A stretch of DNA of 41,316 bases from Phoronis australis (Eukaryota; Phoronida; Phoronidae). This document shows, piece after piece, positions 32,780-41,316 of this stretch. Where the stretch lies: contig NMRA01000023.1 in assembly GCA_002633005.1 (NCBI GenBank), forward strand, positions 1,005,158-1,046,473, in the 5' to 3' direction. The translations under genes were made by a program, and so were the position numbers. Positions within the stretch are counted from its first letter, which is position 1; each line of letters begins with the position of its first letter. Below the pieces are notes generated by a model. That model worked only from the letters and a program-made list of their open reading frames with translations. It did not search any database and was not told the DNA's origin.

Positions 32780-33440
32780 ATGGTGAACTGTAATTACTCC
32801 ACTGAAAAAGGCAAAGTCAAAGACATGCATACATGTATTATGTGACAAACTCTTACACTCTGACTCCCACGCACACAAAGTTAAAAAAGCTGCATTAAAG
32901 CAGAGGTACTTGGATTTTTTTGAACTCGTTAACATTCAATTCAACAATGATTTGCTGGTCACTAAGCCTGTGTTTATCTGCTGCTCATGCATTCCGTTTT
33001 GTTCAAAACTCACACAGTTGCCGAAATCCGCAAAAATTGATGTCAGCATTCTCATTGCTCAGTCTGTAGATCGACAGAAACATGTACTTATTAATTCGCC
33101 ATTTCTAAGACGCCAACAGGAGCAAAGAGATTGTTGAATTTTGAGTCCGAGTTAGTTGACCATGGGTATTCAGTATCTGAAGATTATAAACAATCCAACC
33201 CTTTCCTTTCAAACGTGTCTTAAAGACTCAACTGAGCAACTTCATCGGAAACTGTTGTTTAAAATCTGTACATCTTTGGATGATCTTTGCAAGACTTCAG
33301 AAAAAAGTGTGCTTAGATTTCCCATGAGGGACCTGGATGACAAGCCGCTTCTTTGGAAAATTTTGAAAGAAATGGAAAATCGTCCACATGGGCTACCACT
33401 TCTGTGCGTCATTCACTTCATATTGCTGTGACGAAGAATG
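32780..33440 (+). pseudogene. Frameshifted coding relic of an unrecognised protein
   Basis: A good splice acceptor (ATATTTAATTTCAG, ending 32779) precedes MVNCNYSTEKGKVKDMHTCIM. A shift near 32843 leads into CDKLLHSDSHAHKVKKAALK, then QRYLDFFELVNIQFNND, LLVTKPVFICCSCIPFC and NSPFLRRQQEQRD. A short neighbouring-frame stretch gives FESELVDHGYSVSEDYKQSN, and the first frame resumes with TCLKDSTEQLHRKLLFKICT, SLDDLCKTSEKSVLRFPMRD and DKPLLWKILKEMENRP. The paired cysteines (C..C near the start, CCSC in the middle) suggest zinc binding, but I do not know the family. At least three frame changes indicate a dead copy unless they are sequence errors. Confidence 0.5.
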
Positions 33441-35290
33441 ACTTCTCTGTAGCCATAATGTATGGGATACATGTAGATGTTTGCCAAAAAGCCTCAACTC
33501 TGTGCCGTACAGAGGCTATTGTCTGCTGCGTGTATTCGTCGTCATGCTGGCAATGGTGTATGTTTGAACATTTTTCAGATGGCTCACATTTAAACCTAAA
33601 AATTGTTTTTAACATATGTTTTTAGCAAAGGTAACATAATTGATGATAGCAATTAGATCGGTGATATATTATATTAAAAATTCTCCAGATTGAGACAGCG
33701 TCCTAAATTCAGAACACAGAAATTATGACTAAAATTTAATGTTTTCATCCTCAGCTGAAGTTTAGGCGTGAGTGATTTGTATATTTTCGTACTTTTCAAA
33801 TTCCTAACGCTATGTTGTAGCATAGGTTGCAAGAATACTCTTGTTAGTTCATAAAAAGTGACTCTCATGACAAACATTTAATAAACTGTTACCATTCCCC
33901 TTGAATTTCTGACAGACTGTTGAGTGAATTTCTAAAAATTGGGACAAGCTCAGACTTTGATCAAAATAATTATTCACTGTCCCAAACTAGAGAATTTTCG
34001 CGTAATCAATTTTTGAAATTCAGTGTGTAGTTAACTGTAAAACTGATGGATGACTGTTCTTGTTTATAAGAGGATCTGCTTTAAGAAAAAAGGTTGTAAA
34101 AGTGATGACAATTTATTGTTTAGTTTTTGATCTTTAGTGATGGTGTGGTAGTTTACACCAGCTTCAAAAATGTCAGTGACGAAAGGTAGAAATTATAAGT
34201 GACAACAGATATCAATAGTCCATTTCAGTTAATGACTCTGAAGCAGATAATAGTGGCAGTACCCATGTGTTAAAGAGTCATGACATAATGCTTTCGATTT
34301 AAAAATCCTGATGGACTTTCTGATATGTAAGCTATGAGTGTTTTTTCACAAGAAATGATGTGTGTGTGTGCGTGTTGTTAAAATCAGTTGCATAGTTAGT
34401 TAGCCATTGAATGATCTCAGTGTGTATGCTTAAGGGGTCTTGATCAAAGAATAAAAAATTTTATTGGAGAGACTGATACATACAGAGGGAACTTGTGCCA
34501 TGTGATAAAATGTTATTGTTGACGTATGTTTTGGAAAAAATAAATGGTTTAATGAGATCATGAAATGTTACAATTGTGTCTTTAGCATCTAACGTCAATG
34601 TATAATACAGGATTACTTTTACATAAACATTTAAAATGTTATAGATTTTGGATTTCCTATATATAGTTAAGATTAAGAATGCATGCCTACATGATGTTCT
34701 CTGCACATTTGTTGCTTTGATACCACTATCACTGATGGTGTTACTCTATCAAAAATCAAAAATTAAAGGGAAATTTTGACACTAAAATCACCCATGAAAA
34801 TCTTATTTTAATGATATGGATTTCTGACTCTGTCCCAATTTTTGTACTTCAGGGTGACCTAAAAGGGCTGCTAGGTTCCTTGCTAATTCCAGGTTGTCGT
34901 GTTTCTTGGGAGGCATTTTTATTTAGTGCATCTGCATTGAATAAATTTATGTGTTTGATTATTTTTGGCAGCTTTCACAGATTTCCGTAAAAGTTCCAGC
35001 CTCAGATTTGAAAATTGTGGGTATTAGAAAAGGCATAAAAATTGGTGCTGTGAAACGTGTTGTGATAAGAATAGATGTTATTGAAAGTATTTTTTGAGTA
35101 CATTATACTCACCATTCTAACACAATGTGTCCTTCGTTGATTACCACAATTGGCACGTTGTAAGCTAATTCCTTGTTTTGGAAGCTAATTCCTTGTTTTG
35201 CAAGCCAATCAAACCATCACTTATTGAATGCTAGAGCCTCAGGGTTAGCATACATTACTTGATAATTTACTTTAATTATATCACTAATTA
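33440..35290. other. No gene recognised
   Basis: AT-rich. It holds a GTGTGTGTGTGCGTG tract near 34361 and a 21-bp duplication (AAGCTAATTCCTTGTTTTG, 35162-35201). Short frames on both strands are unassigned. Confidence 0.4.
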
Positions 35291-35295
35291 GAACA

Positions 35296-35606
35296 TAGGC
35301 AGATTTAGGGGGGCAGGGGCTGCCGCAAGCAAAATGAAACAGCAACAGCGCGACGCGTGAGAAAAATGTAACTAGGACCAGTACTGGAGAAAGGGGGGAC
35401 TCAGACCCCAGATCGTGATGGGATCTCGTTCCCGTTTTTTATTTTTAAAATTCTTTTAGTCGATAGATTTCCCGAACTGAAGCTTCATACTCCGGGACCC
35501 CCGCAACTTTCGGGACGCCTGTACACATACATGTACAACCGCGCTCTGCCCAATTCCCCGAGGCAACATGTTGGGGCCCCCCTTCTGGTCCCTGATCCGC
35601 CACTGG
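35296..35606. mobile_element. 'GGCGGATYTAG' element, copy D3 (about 310 bp)
   Basis: Left end TAGGCAGATTTAGGGGGGCA and right end CCCTGATCCGCCACTG are inverted. GAACA lies on both sides (35291-35295 and just after 35606), a possible 5-bp target duplication. The interior has no recognisable protein. Confidence 0.75.
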
Positions 35607-35707
35607 AACAGTACTACAAAACGTCACCACTAGTTTCTTCATCATCAGTATCAACATCACCAATGTCTCACAAAAAATAATGCTTTTCTGGTATTGTAAT
35701 TAGTTAT

Positions 35708-35873
35708 AGGCGGATTTAGGGGGGGGGGATCAAANTGTTTTTTTGGGGGGGGAACACCAGGTCACATCGCCAGCCCCCTCAACTTTCGGGGTGGCTATGC
35801 ATACAATTGCGCTTTGCCCAATTCACCAAGGCAGCATACTGGGCCCTTTATGGTATCCTAGATCCGCCACTGT
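35708..35873. mobile_element. 'GGCGGATYTAG' element, copy D4 (about 166 bp)
   Basis: Left end TATAGGCGGATTTAGGGGGG and right end ATCCTAGATCCGCCACTG are inverted. TTAGT flanks both sides, a likely 5-bp target duplication. One ambiguous base (N) lies in the left G-rich part. The right half (CAACTTTCGGGGTGGC, GCGCTTTGCCCAATTC) is close to the corresponding part of D3. Confidence 0.8.
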
Positions 35874-35879
35874 TAGTGC

Positions 35880-37280
35880 ACGGCAAAGATCTTCTAAAGT
35901 TTGGTGAACTACAGGGCTAATAAGCAAACAAATTGCAGTTCAGTGTGGGAACATCACTCAAAAGCGCAATTGTCAAATGTGCTTCTTCTGCTAGTTTTAT
36001 TTTAATCACACAGTGAACCTGTTATGTTCATTTAGAACCTTTATTTTCAACACTCGTCCTAGATTTTTTACAACAGTTACACTCTATCACTGGCCGAGCT
36101 CATCAAAAGCCTGCACCCTTGCACCAACTTTGAAATTTGCCATGGAGACTAGACGGACACAGTTTGTTAGCTTCAGATAGAGGTATGCGTGGAAGTTAGG
36201 CGTTTGCCAAAGCGAACCTGATACATGTATTAATCCGCAAAAAAGTTCTCGTAGAAATCACATTTTTTATAACACTAGCTTGCAAAAATATTCGTTAACT
36301 CATTGCAACTTAATTACATGACCATTGTTCGAAATCAAAAATGAGTTTTTCCCAATTGTTGAATTCATAAGCCAGACTTTCAATTCTTTTCGTTTCCGTA
36401 GCGTTTGAACGCTTGATAGGAAATGCCTTGCATTTTCTTTATGGAACTGGCTAAAAATCAGCGACTTTGAATATATTTTTAAATTTCATTTTCGCCATGT
36501 GCAGTCATTGCCCAACATTGCATAACCCGGGCTGTTGATCAAGCCAATGCAAACAACTGCACACAATAGAACTTGTATGTAGTCGCATTTTGCAAGCTGG
36601 TCTAGCCGTCGCTCAACTCGTCAAACGCGACCTCAGTTTCCGAAAATCCTTGCTAAACCACCTCAGCCGGGTCAGCTTACCCAAGTATAAAATTGCTTAC
36701 ACTCAGAACAGTACCGAAAAGAAAAGCGCTCGGCGCCGATTAATGAGTACTCCCACCATCTGCTGGCCTCGTTTATCCACAGGCGCTCGAATAATAAAAT
36801 TCTCTGACAGCGCCTCCTACATGTATACGGGTGAGCGAGCGACACTCTAGACGTTTTGAACTTCAGGAAAGTGAGATTTGAGCGTCTGTGGTTTTCTTGC
36901 CTGCTTTTCTTGACAACGGCGATCAAAAAATCTACAGCACCCAGACGTGTATTTAGAGACGAAGGGGGAATAGTAGCAATCGGGAAATATTGGGGACGGA
37001 AGAGGGGTTAATATGGTGGTTATTTGGGGGATAAGGTAGTGGCGACTGGGGAAATAGTGATGACCGCCGGGGAGTAAACAGTGCAATAACATTGTTGCTT
37101 CTAAATTCTTTTTCGCATTTTCGAATAACTTCGAAGAATTGTGTACAATTCCAATGTCTCGACATTGCTGAGTGCTCTTCAAGAAAGTTCTCGGTTTGTC
37201 TCATATTCTGTTGCTTGTGGTAATTACCTGTTACTGGGCATTACAACTTTGCATTACACTCCACATGACGTGCTCAAAAT
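35880..37280. other. No gene recognised
   Basis: Several short overlapping frames on both strands near 36590-37204 are mutual shadows and match nothing known to me. A frame at 37172-37396 is hydrophobic near its start but begins with GTG directly after a stop. Confidence 0.35.
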
Positions 37281-37282
37281 GT

Positions 37283-37326
37283 CTCGACTTCCATGCCCAA
37301 CGTAAAAGTTCGGCGTGGAAGTCGAG
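37283..37326. repeat. 15-bp stem hairpin
   Basis: CTCGACTTCCATGCC (37283-37297) pairs with GGCGTGGAAGTCGAG (37312-37326) with a single T-G wobble around a 14-nt loop. Two further pairs extend the stem. It is unusually perfect for unique sequence. Confidence 0.85.
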
Positions 37327-37640
37327 GCTTGCCTTGCTACTAAAGATTTCAGTAGTAAATGGACACTATAACTGTCTAGAGGAAGTCGCAAGATGATATA
37401 GATTTAAAAATCTTTCCAACGTCCTAACAAAAACAGGCAAATAAGTAAGCCTCACCTACAGTGTACTAGAAACCCCATTCCGACGGATTCCCTTGAGTTA
37501 TAATCAGATGGTCAGTACAACTGGCCGTGCTCTTAGCCTGCCTGGAGTACTGCAAAAGGCTCTAGGCCACTTGAATACTTTTAACGATGTTCTTGACCTT
37601 GCTTAAATTAAATCCTAACGTTCGTTCTCTATTTTGCCAG

Positions 37641-37763
37641 ACAAGCAGGACTGTGTCGACAAGATGCCAGATTGTCCGAAGTGGGCGGACCACAGCCCTT
37701 CTGACTGCGAACAAAATCCTAACTACGTGATGATCAACTGCGAAAAGTCCTGCCAAGTTTGTG
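37641..37763 (+). CDS. ShKT-domain exon, phase 1-1
   Basis: The acceptor TTTTGCCAG (ending 37640) and donor G-GTAAGT (from 37764) bound a 123-bp exon with the same phase (1) at both ends, the arrangement that lets extracellular modules be shuffled. It encodes one whole ShKT module: CVDKMPDCPKWAD, then DCEQNPNYVMINC, then EKSCQVCG, with all six cysteines for three disulfides, the WA pair and the NP.Y motif. ShKT modules occur in secreted or membrane proteins (metalloproteases, receptors) and, in sea anemones, in potassium-channel toxins. A single module inside a phase 1-1 exon fits a multidomain host protein better than a toxin gene. Neighbouring exons are not established. Confidence 0.85.
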
Positions 37764-37769
37764 GTAAGT

Positions 37770-38530
37770 TTCAGTAAAAGTGTACCTGCAAAACTCATAG
37801 CTTAATTATGGGAGATTGCTCGGAAATAACGGACAGCGGACAGGAAAGCAAAATGCGAAGGGAGAGATTGAGGCGTTGTTGATAGCAGGTATTGGGATGT
37901 CGGTAGATAACCGTGAACGTGACCTTTGATCAATTTTATCTAAACTAGATAAAAATGGATCCTTCAAAAACCTAGCATAATGATGGCAAATGCAACTGTG
38001 GTTCTTAAATTTGTTTTCAGTATTACTCTCATCTCTTCCAGGCAACAATCCTATAAACGAAATAAACGTATAGTTCACACTATTACTCACTAACAAAACA
38101 GACATTACTTCAACGCGAGATTACAAAGAGTTGAGAACACACACATACTGTAAATCGCAGAATTATTTCACCGAAATTTCCGCATTGCTTAAAAAATGTT
38201 GGAGACTGAAATGGCAACGTTCAATACCAAGTGCACACCTTGGTGTGTGAAGCTTGTCACAAATGAACAGATTCCAGCGTCGATAACACCGACACCACCT
38301 GTGTGTGTCGCGTCGATTGTGGTTATAGCGATTTTCAGTTTTCTTGTGGCCGAGATTTTAGATTGTCTTCATAGAATCTGTTTCTGACGCTTTGGTTCCA
38401 CAAGTTCTGGCTCAGAACTTCTATCAGTATGTGTTCAGTTGTGGAGTATCGTTGGGAGAATCTAGCTTTAAGTTGTGCTATGAATGCTATCTCTGAGATC
38501 GTGAATAAGAATCTGGCCTAGAGTTAATAT
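37770..38530. other. Presumed intron or intergenic
   Basis: Follows the ShKT exon. A plus frame at 38196-38387 ends in a hydrophobic stretch (VCVASIVVIAIFSFLVAEIL) that could be a membrane segment, but no splice sites or family support it. Confidence 0.3.
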
Positions 38531-38535
38531 CAGAT

Positions 38536-38907
38536 TCACAACATTGTCGTAAACTTTGTCATTTTAATGTCTCCTTTTGTTGCTCCGTGGTCTGAACTAT
38601 TCTTATGAATGTAATTTATAGTAAAAACTTTCCGTGAATTACCCAATATCTCTATGACAATTAAGCTCGGCCCTAAAATCCAAGCCCCGTTCATGCAACT
38701 GAATTTTGCGGATTTTCTCCACGATCTTCTGACAGCATATCTCATGAAGGCAAGAACTGTGGAATGTTTGCTTTGCTGATTGTAAGAACTTCCATTTTGT
38801 ACATCTTCTGAACTCGACAGACAGCCAACCCTGGTTGGTAAATGTTGGCCGGCCAGTGGAGCCACAGTAGACAAGACAGCTCTATTTACACGACTTGGAT
38901 GAATCAC
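38536..38907 (-). CDS. Unrecognised 123-codon frame
   Basis: Minus frame beginning MIHPSRVNRAVLSTVAPLAG, with VGCLSSSEDVQNGSSYNQQS and SCMNGAWILGPSLIVIEIL. The NG..W..GPS wording vaguely recalls extracellular modules but the cysteine pattern fits none. It has an ATG start with no splice support. I would not rely on it. Confidence 0.25.
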   Translation of the reverse strand: MIHPSRVNRAVLSTVAPLAGQHLPTRVGCLSSSEDVQNGSSYNQQSKHSTVLAFMRYAVRRSWRKSAKFSCMNGAWILGPSLIVIEILGNSRKVFTINYIHKNSSDHGATKGDIKMTKFTTML

Positions 38908-38977
38908 GTGTTTACGGAAACAAATAAGACTAATTAAGTGTATGTATGAAATTACTAATTAATCAACACCATTTTAA

Positions 38978-39229
38978 TTGGTGTTTGTTAAAAGATGCTT
39001 TATGTTTTCGATCAGACTCCAGCCGCCGCTCTTACCCGGCCAAGGTTGTCAGGTCGACCTTCTTCTAAAGCAGACATACTTGCATATCAAGAGCATTTTG
39101 ATGTTACCCAGTGTTTTCCTCGCCTCCTTCCTTCAACTGTCCTTCAATGTCTCGATTATGAACATATTTCTGTTCTCGTTACCTCTTTTGAATTCGTACT
39201 GTATTCCGTGTTCTCTCGGTGACTTATAA
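38978..39229 (+). CDS. Unrecognised frame pair
   Basis: Two overlapping plus frames are open. One (38995-39222) reads ADILAYQEHFDVTQCFPRLL and is more protein-like, the other is hydrophobic. There is no family, no splice support, and both cannot be real. Confidence 0.2.
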   Translation: MVFVKRCFMFSIRLQPPLLPGQGCQVDLLLKQTYLHIKSILMLPSVFLASFLQLSFNVSIMNIFLFSLPLLNSYCIPCSLGDL

Positions 39230-39510
39230 GTGAGGTAATATTATTTACGTTGTAAAGCGTAAACGAGCGATTTCATTTCCATGCACAGACAGCAGCTTTG
39301 TGCAAATATGCTCGTTCTTTACATTCACGAATTTAGAAAACCGGAAAAAAATCATCCATCGAAGGATGTCACCAAAGTATTTTGTAACTTTCAGTTCTAA
39401 TTATGTTTTTCTTATACTACTATCGTTTTTTCAAAGTTTATGTAAAAAGCGGACGGACTTTACGCGCAAACCTCAGCACGTAGGGCGGCAGTTGAATGAG
39501 TAACCATTCT

Positions 39511-39533
39511 TGGTGGTGGTGGTGGTGGTGGTG
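39511..39533. repeat. (TGG)n microsatellite
   Basis: Seven to eight perfect TGG units. Confidence 0.95.
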
Positions 39534-39951
39534 CACCACAAATATAAAAATTAATCTTAAACTTCCCTACCAAATTCAATTAAATTTGACAGTTTTTTGG
39601 AGTTGTGTTGAATGCACATTATTTTAGCTAAGTTTCGACTGGACTTTCTTCTTTAAAATCTGTTTTTAACAGTATCGTTAAGACAACATACCTTAACATC
39701 AATTTGGTAACTACATACATGTACTGTACTACACTGTAGCTAGTCGCCTGATATTTGTAAGCAGCGAATAAAGTGTACGTCGTCCGAGTCCGTACTGCTG
39801 GACTGCCTTACACTATGACGAACTTTGATTTCGAGCCTTCAAAAATATTATGTCTGTGACAGTTTCCATGTCACTGTTCACAATATTGTGACAATGGTTT
39901 TCTTATAATACCACAATTCTCGATGCATACTCACTACCATCACTATTGAAG

Positions 39952-40206
39952 GTACATGTACGTATGCGCCTCGGTTGTTACACTGGCATTACCGGAAGTT
40001 CATATGAGGACAACAAAATGACACCAAATAAGTGCAAAAAACATTGTGGCCTCCAGAACTACAAGTACGAGGCCGTCAAGTCGTCCGACACCTGCACGTG
40101 CACCAACTCTCTTGGATAATTGGTTCGCGATTTCTGCTGTCAACGAAAATGTGGATGCCAACCGACAGAATTCTGCGGGGGTTATTTCGCATGTGGGGTT
40201 TACTAT
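39952..40206 (+). pseudogene. WSC-domain exon with an in-frame stop
   Basis: In one frame: RLGCYTGITGSSYEDNKMTP, then NKCKKHCGLQNYKYEAV, then DTCTCTNSLG, a TAA (40117-40119), then LVRDFCCQRKCGCQPTEFCG and GYFACGVYYA, followed by TGA. This is the WSC pattern (GCY.D ... MTp.kC..fC....y.ya.....C.CgnsL ... C...C.....e.CGG....vY), a cysteine-rich carbohydrate-binding extracellular module. A possible acceptor (TATTGAAG, ending 39951) lies below a long stretch without AG. The second half stays in the same frame as the first, so the stop is the only break. It could be a pseudogene, a sequence error or a polymorphism. It may belong with the ShKT exon 2.2 kb upstream on the same strand, but that is not shown. 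Confidence 0.7.
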
Positions 40207-40395
40207 GCTTGAGAAGTGCCCAGCAATACAGAATTAGACAACGCTCAGTAAATGTTATATGTCTACTTACTTCACTCGGTCAACAAATTCAAATATTTGG
40301 CAAAGCATGACTTTAACAATTGAATTTTTCAATATTCTAGCTTGCAGATGACAGGCTGTAACCGATTTTCTAGTAAAAACGACACAGTCGATTCT

Positions 40396-40681
40396 CTATC
40401 CTAGTAAACTCGTCAGTCTATCGATTATTTCGTCGAACGTTATCCTCAGTGGCGGGTATTTCTTTTTACACTGTTTAACAATGTCCACTAGAGCGTTGTA
40501 CTCCTCAACATCTTTTGTTTTTTCTGTCTTATTTCTCTTTATCGTCCCAAATACCAGTATTTGCCAGACGAAAACACCAAAACTGTAAACATCCGATGCA
40601 GCCGACGAGAATTTCCCAGCATACACTTCTGGTGCAATATGCCTGTGGCGGCCTCGGGAATTCTTGTCCATTTTCGAAAAT
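40396..40681 (-). CDS. Last exon of a protein kinase (C-lobe)
   Basis: Minus strand: acceptor GTGAAATTCAG, then A TTT TCG AAA ATG, which splits the Gly codon of DFG (phase 2), giving (G)FSKMDKNSRGRHRHIAPEVY. It continues ASDVYSFGVFVWQILVFG and PPLRITFDEIIDRLTSLLG-stop. Present are the APE motif, the DVYSFGV helix of tyrosine and tyrosine-like kinases, and a PLR.TFDEI version of the usual RP.F..I motif (Arg kept, spacing about 15 residues short). The catalytic loop and N-lobe must be in exons to the right, not recognised here before 41316. The domain ends right at the C-terminus. The exact class (TK or TKL) is unclear. Confidence 0.8.
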
Positions 40682-41316
40682 CTGAATTTCACATATACGA
40701 GATCATTGTAAGTGATTTTTGCTAATTAGATTGTTCCCAATAGCTCACGAAAACAGACGTGACCTCACTTGTAGTTCAAAGCTGCTTTAAATCCAACAGC
40801 GAGACATGGGTATGAAAATGGTATCAACTGTTCTGTGCTGCATTTATAGTCCAGTCATTCTAGGGCTCCAGAGGGCCCAACCTAGAAAAAATTGCAACAG
40901 AAGGTTTTTTTTGCATAAATGGCATCTTCAAACATCCCTTAGTGTCAGAAAAAAAATCTACCGAAATCGGAGTAGCGGAAGTCGGTTTTTCAAGATGGCG
41001 GAAAAAATGGCCGACAAAACCGGTGTTTACTGTTTTCTGGCATATTACTCTTATGCAACAGCTAAAAATAAAACAATAAAGTTTGTTATTGATTATATAC
41101 TTTTCATAACAGGCATACCAATCAAAAGATGCCAATTTTCCGTAAAATAAAACCAATATGGCCGACAAAATGGCGGCCGAAACGGCAATTTGGTACATGT
41201 TGCAAGATTTCTTTTTATATTTTGCCCTGAAAATGGCAAAAGTTTTATTCTTTTGTAAGTTAGACAATTGAAAATGTCTGGACCTTACAATTGGTCACTG
41301 GTTTGCGAGAAAAAAT
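40682..41316. other. Presumed intron or upstream repeat with ATGGCGG/ATGGCCGAC motifs
   Basis: AAGATGGCGG, AAAATGGCCGACAAAA, ATATGGCCGACAAAATGGCG and similar words recur at 40993-41180. GGGCTCC/AGAGGGCCC near 40862-40877 is locally self-complementary. Open frames on both strands are probably by-products of this repeat. Confidence 0.35.

Noticed and set aside
36590-37204. Host gene from several frames on both strands
   Set aside because: The frames overlap in antisense, lack known motifs and have no splice support.
37172-37396. Signal-peptide-bearing first exon for the ShKT gene
   Set aside because: The frame begins with GTG immediately after a stop, and no donor site at the right phase is evident.
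37641-37763. Calling the ShKT exon a channel toxin
   Set aside because: No signal peptide or propeptide is linked to it, and a phase 1-1 single-module exon is typical of multidomain proteins.
40806-41267. Two opposing frames of more than 110 codons
   Set aside because: They overlap in antisense across an ATGGCGG-rich repeat and match no family. The region is more likely intron or repeat.

Overview
This window looks like repeat-rich, AT-rich nuclear DNA from an animal, most likely a marine invertebrate and plausibly a cnidarian (coral or sea anemone). The signs are spliced extracellular-domain exons (ShKT, WSC), a kinase exon with an intron in the DFG motif, several non-LTR retrotransposon relics of L1/Tx1 and CR1/Jockey character, a Penelope-like element, tRNA-headed SINE pieces and many cut-and-paste elements. 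No complete intact gene is visible. Nothing suggests a prokaryotic operon, a CRISPR array, rRNA or an intact tRNA. The organism call is an inference.

Layout. 1-1447 is a 30-bp minisatellite with a higher-order pattern. 1896-7191 is bounded by matching inverted termini flanked by TA and is probably one 5.3-kb composite DNA transposon (family 'CATCACG'), loaded with other insertions. Its right part (arm A) recurs at 12170-13122, 16481-17135, 21933-24845 (split by an insertion) and 26610-26815. Its left part (arm B) recurs inverted at 19800-20340 and, decayed, near 28990-29211. 7591-7890 is an unrecognised but protein-like exon. 9047-9345 is a reverse transcriptase relic, followed by a tRNA-like SINE piece, a dispersed repeat and a 117-nt hairpin. 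11920-16113 (minus) is a decayed L1/Tx1-like LINE ORF2 interrupted by arm A. 16481-20340 is mostly DNA-transposon material with no long reading frame. 20719-21132 (minus) is the C-terminal end of another LINE.

21933-24845 is a nested structure. Arm A is split by a 1518-bp insertion flanked by an 8-bp direct repeat. The insertion carries the start of a THAP zinc-finger reading frame, as P-type transposases do, and itself contains a 650-bp element with about 110-bp inverted repeats. 24930-25660 is a CR1/Jockey/RTE-like RT relic. 31440-32026 (minus) is the GIY-YIG end of a Penelope-like element followed by a hammerhead-ribozyme-like motif. 32780-33440 is a frameshifted coding relic of unknown family.

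The right-hand 5 kb is the only part resembling host gene territory. It has a clean phase 1-1 ShKT exon (plus), a WSC-domain exon with an in-frame stop (plus) and the last exon of a protein kinase (minus). I cannot show that the ShKT and WSC exons belong to one gene. The genes do not form a recognisable pathway. The most unusual signals are the nested P-like insertion, the ribozyme-like motif, the large hairpin and the unassigned coding-like exons.
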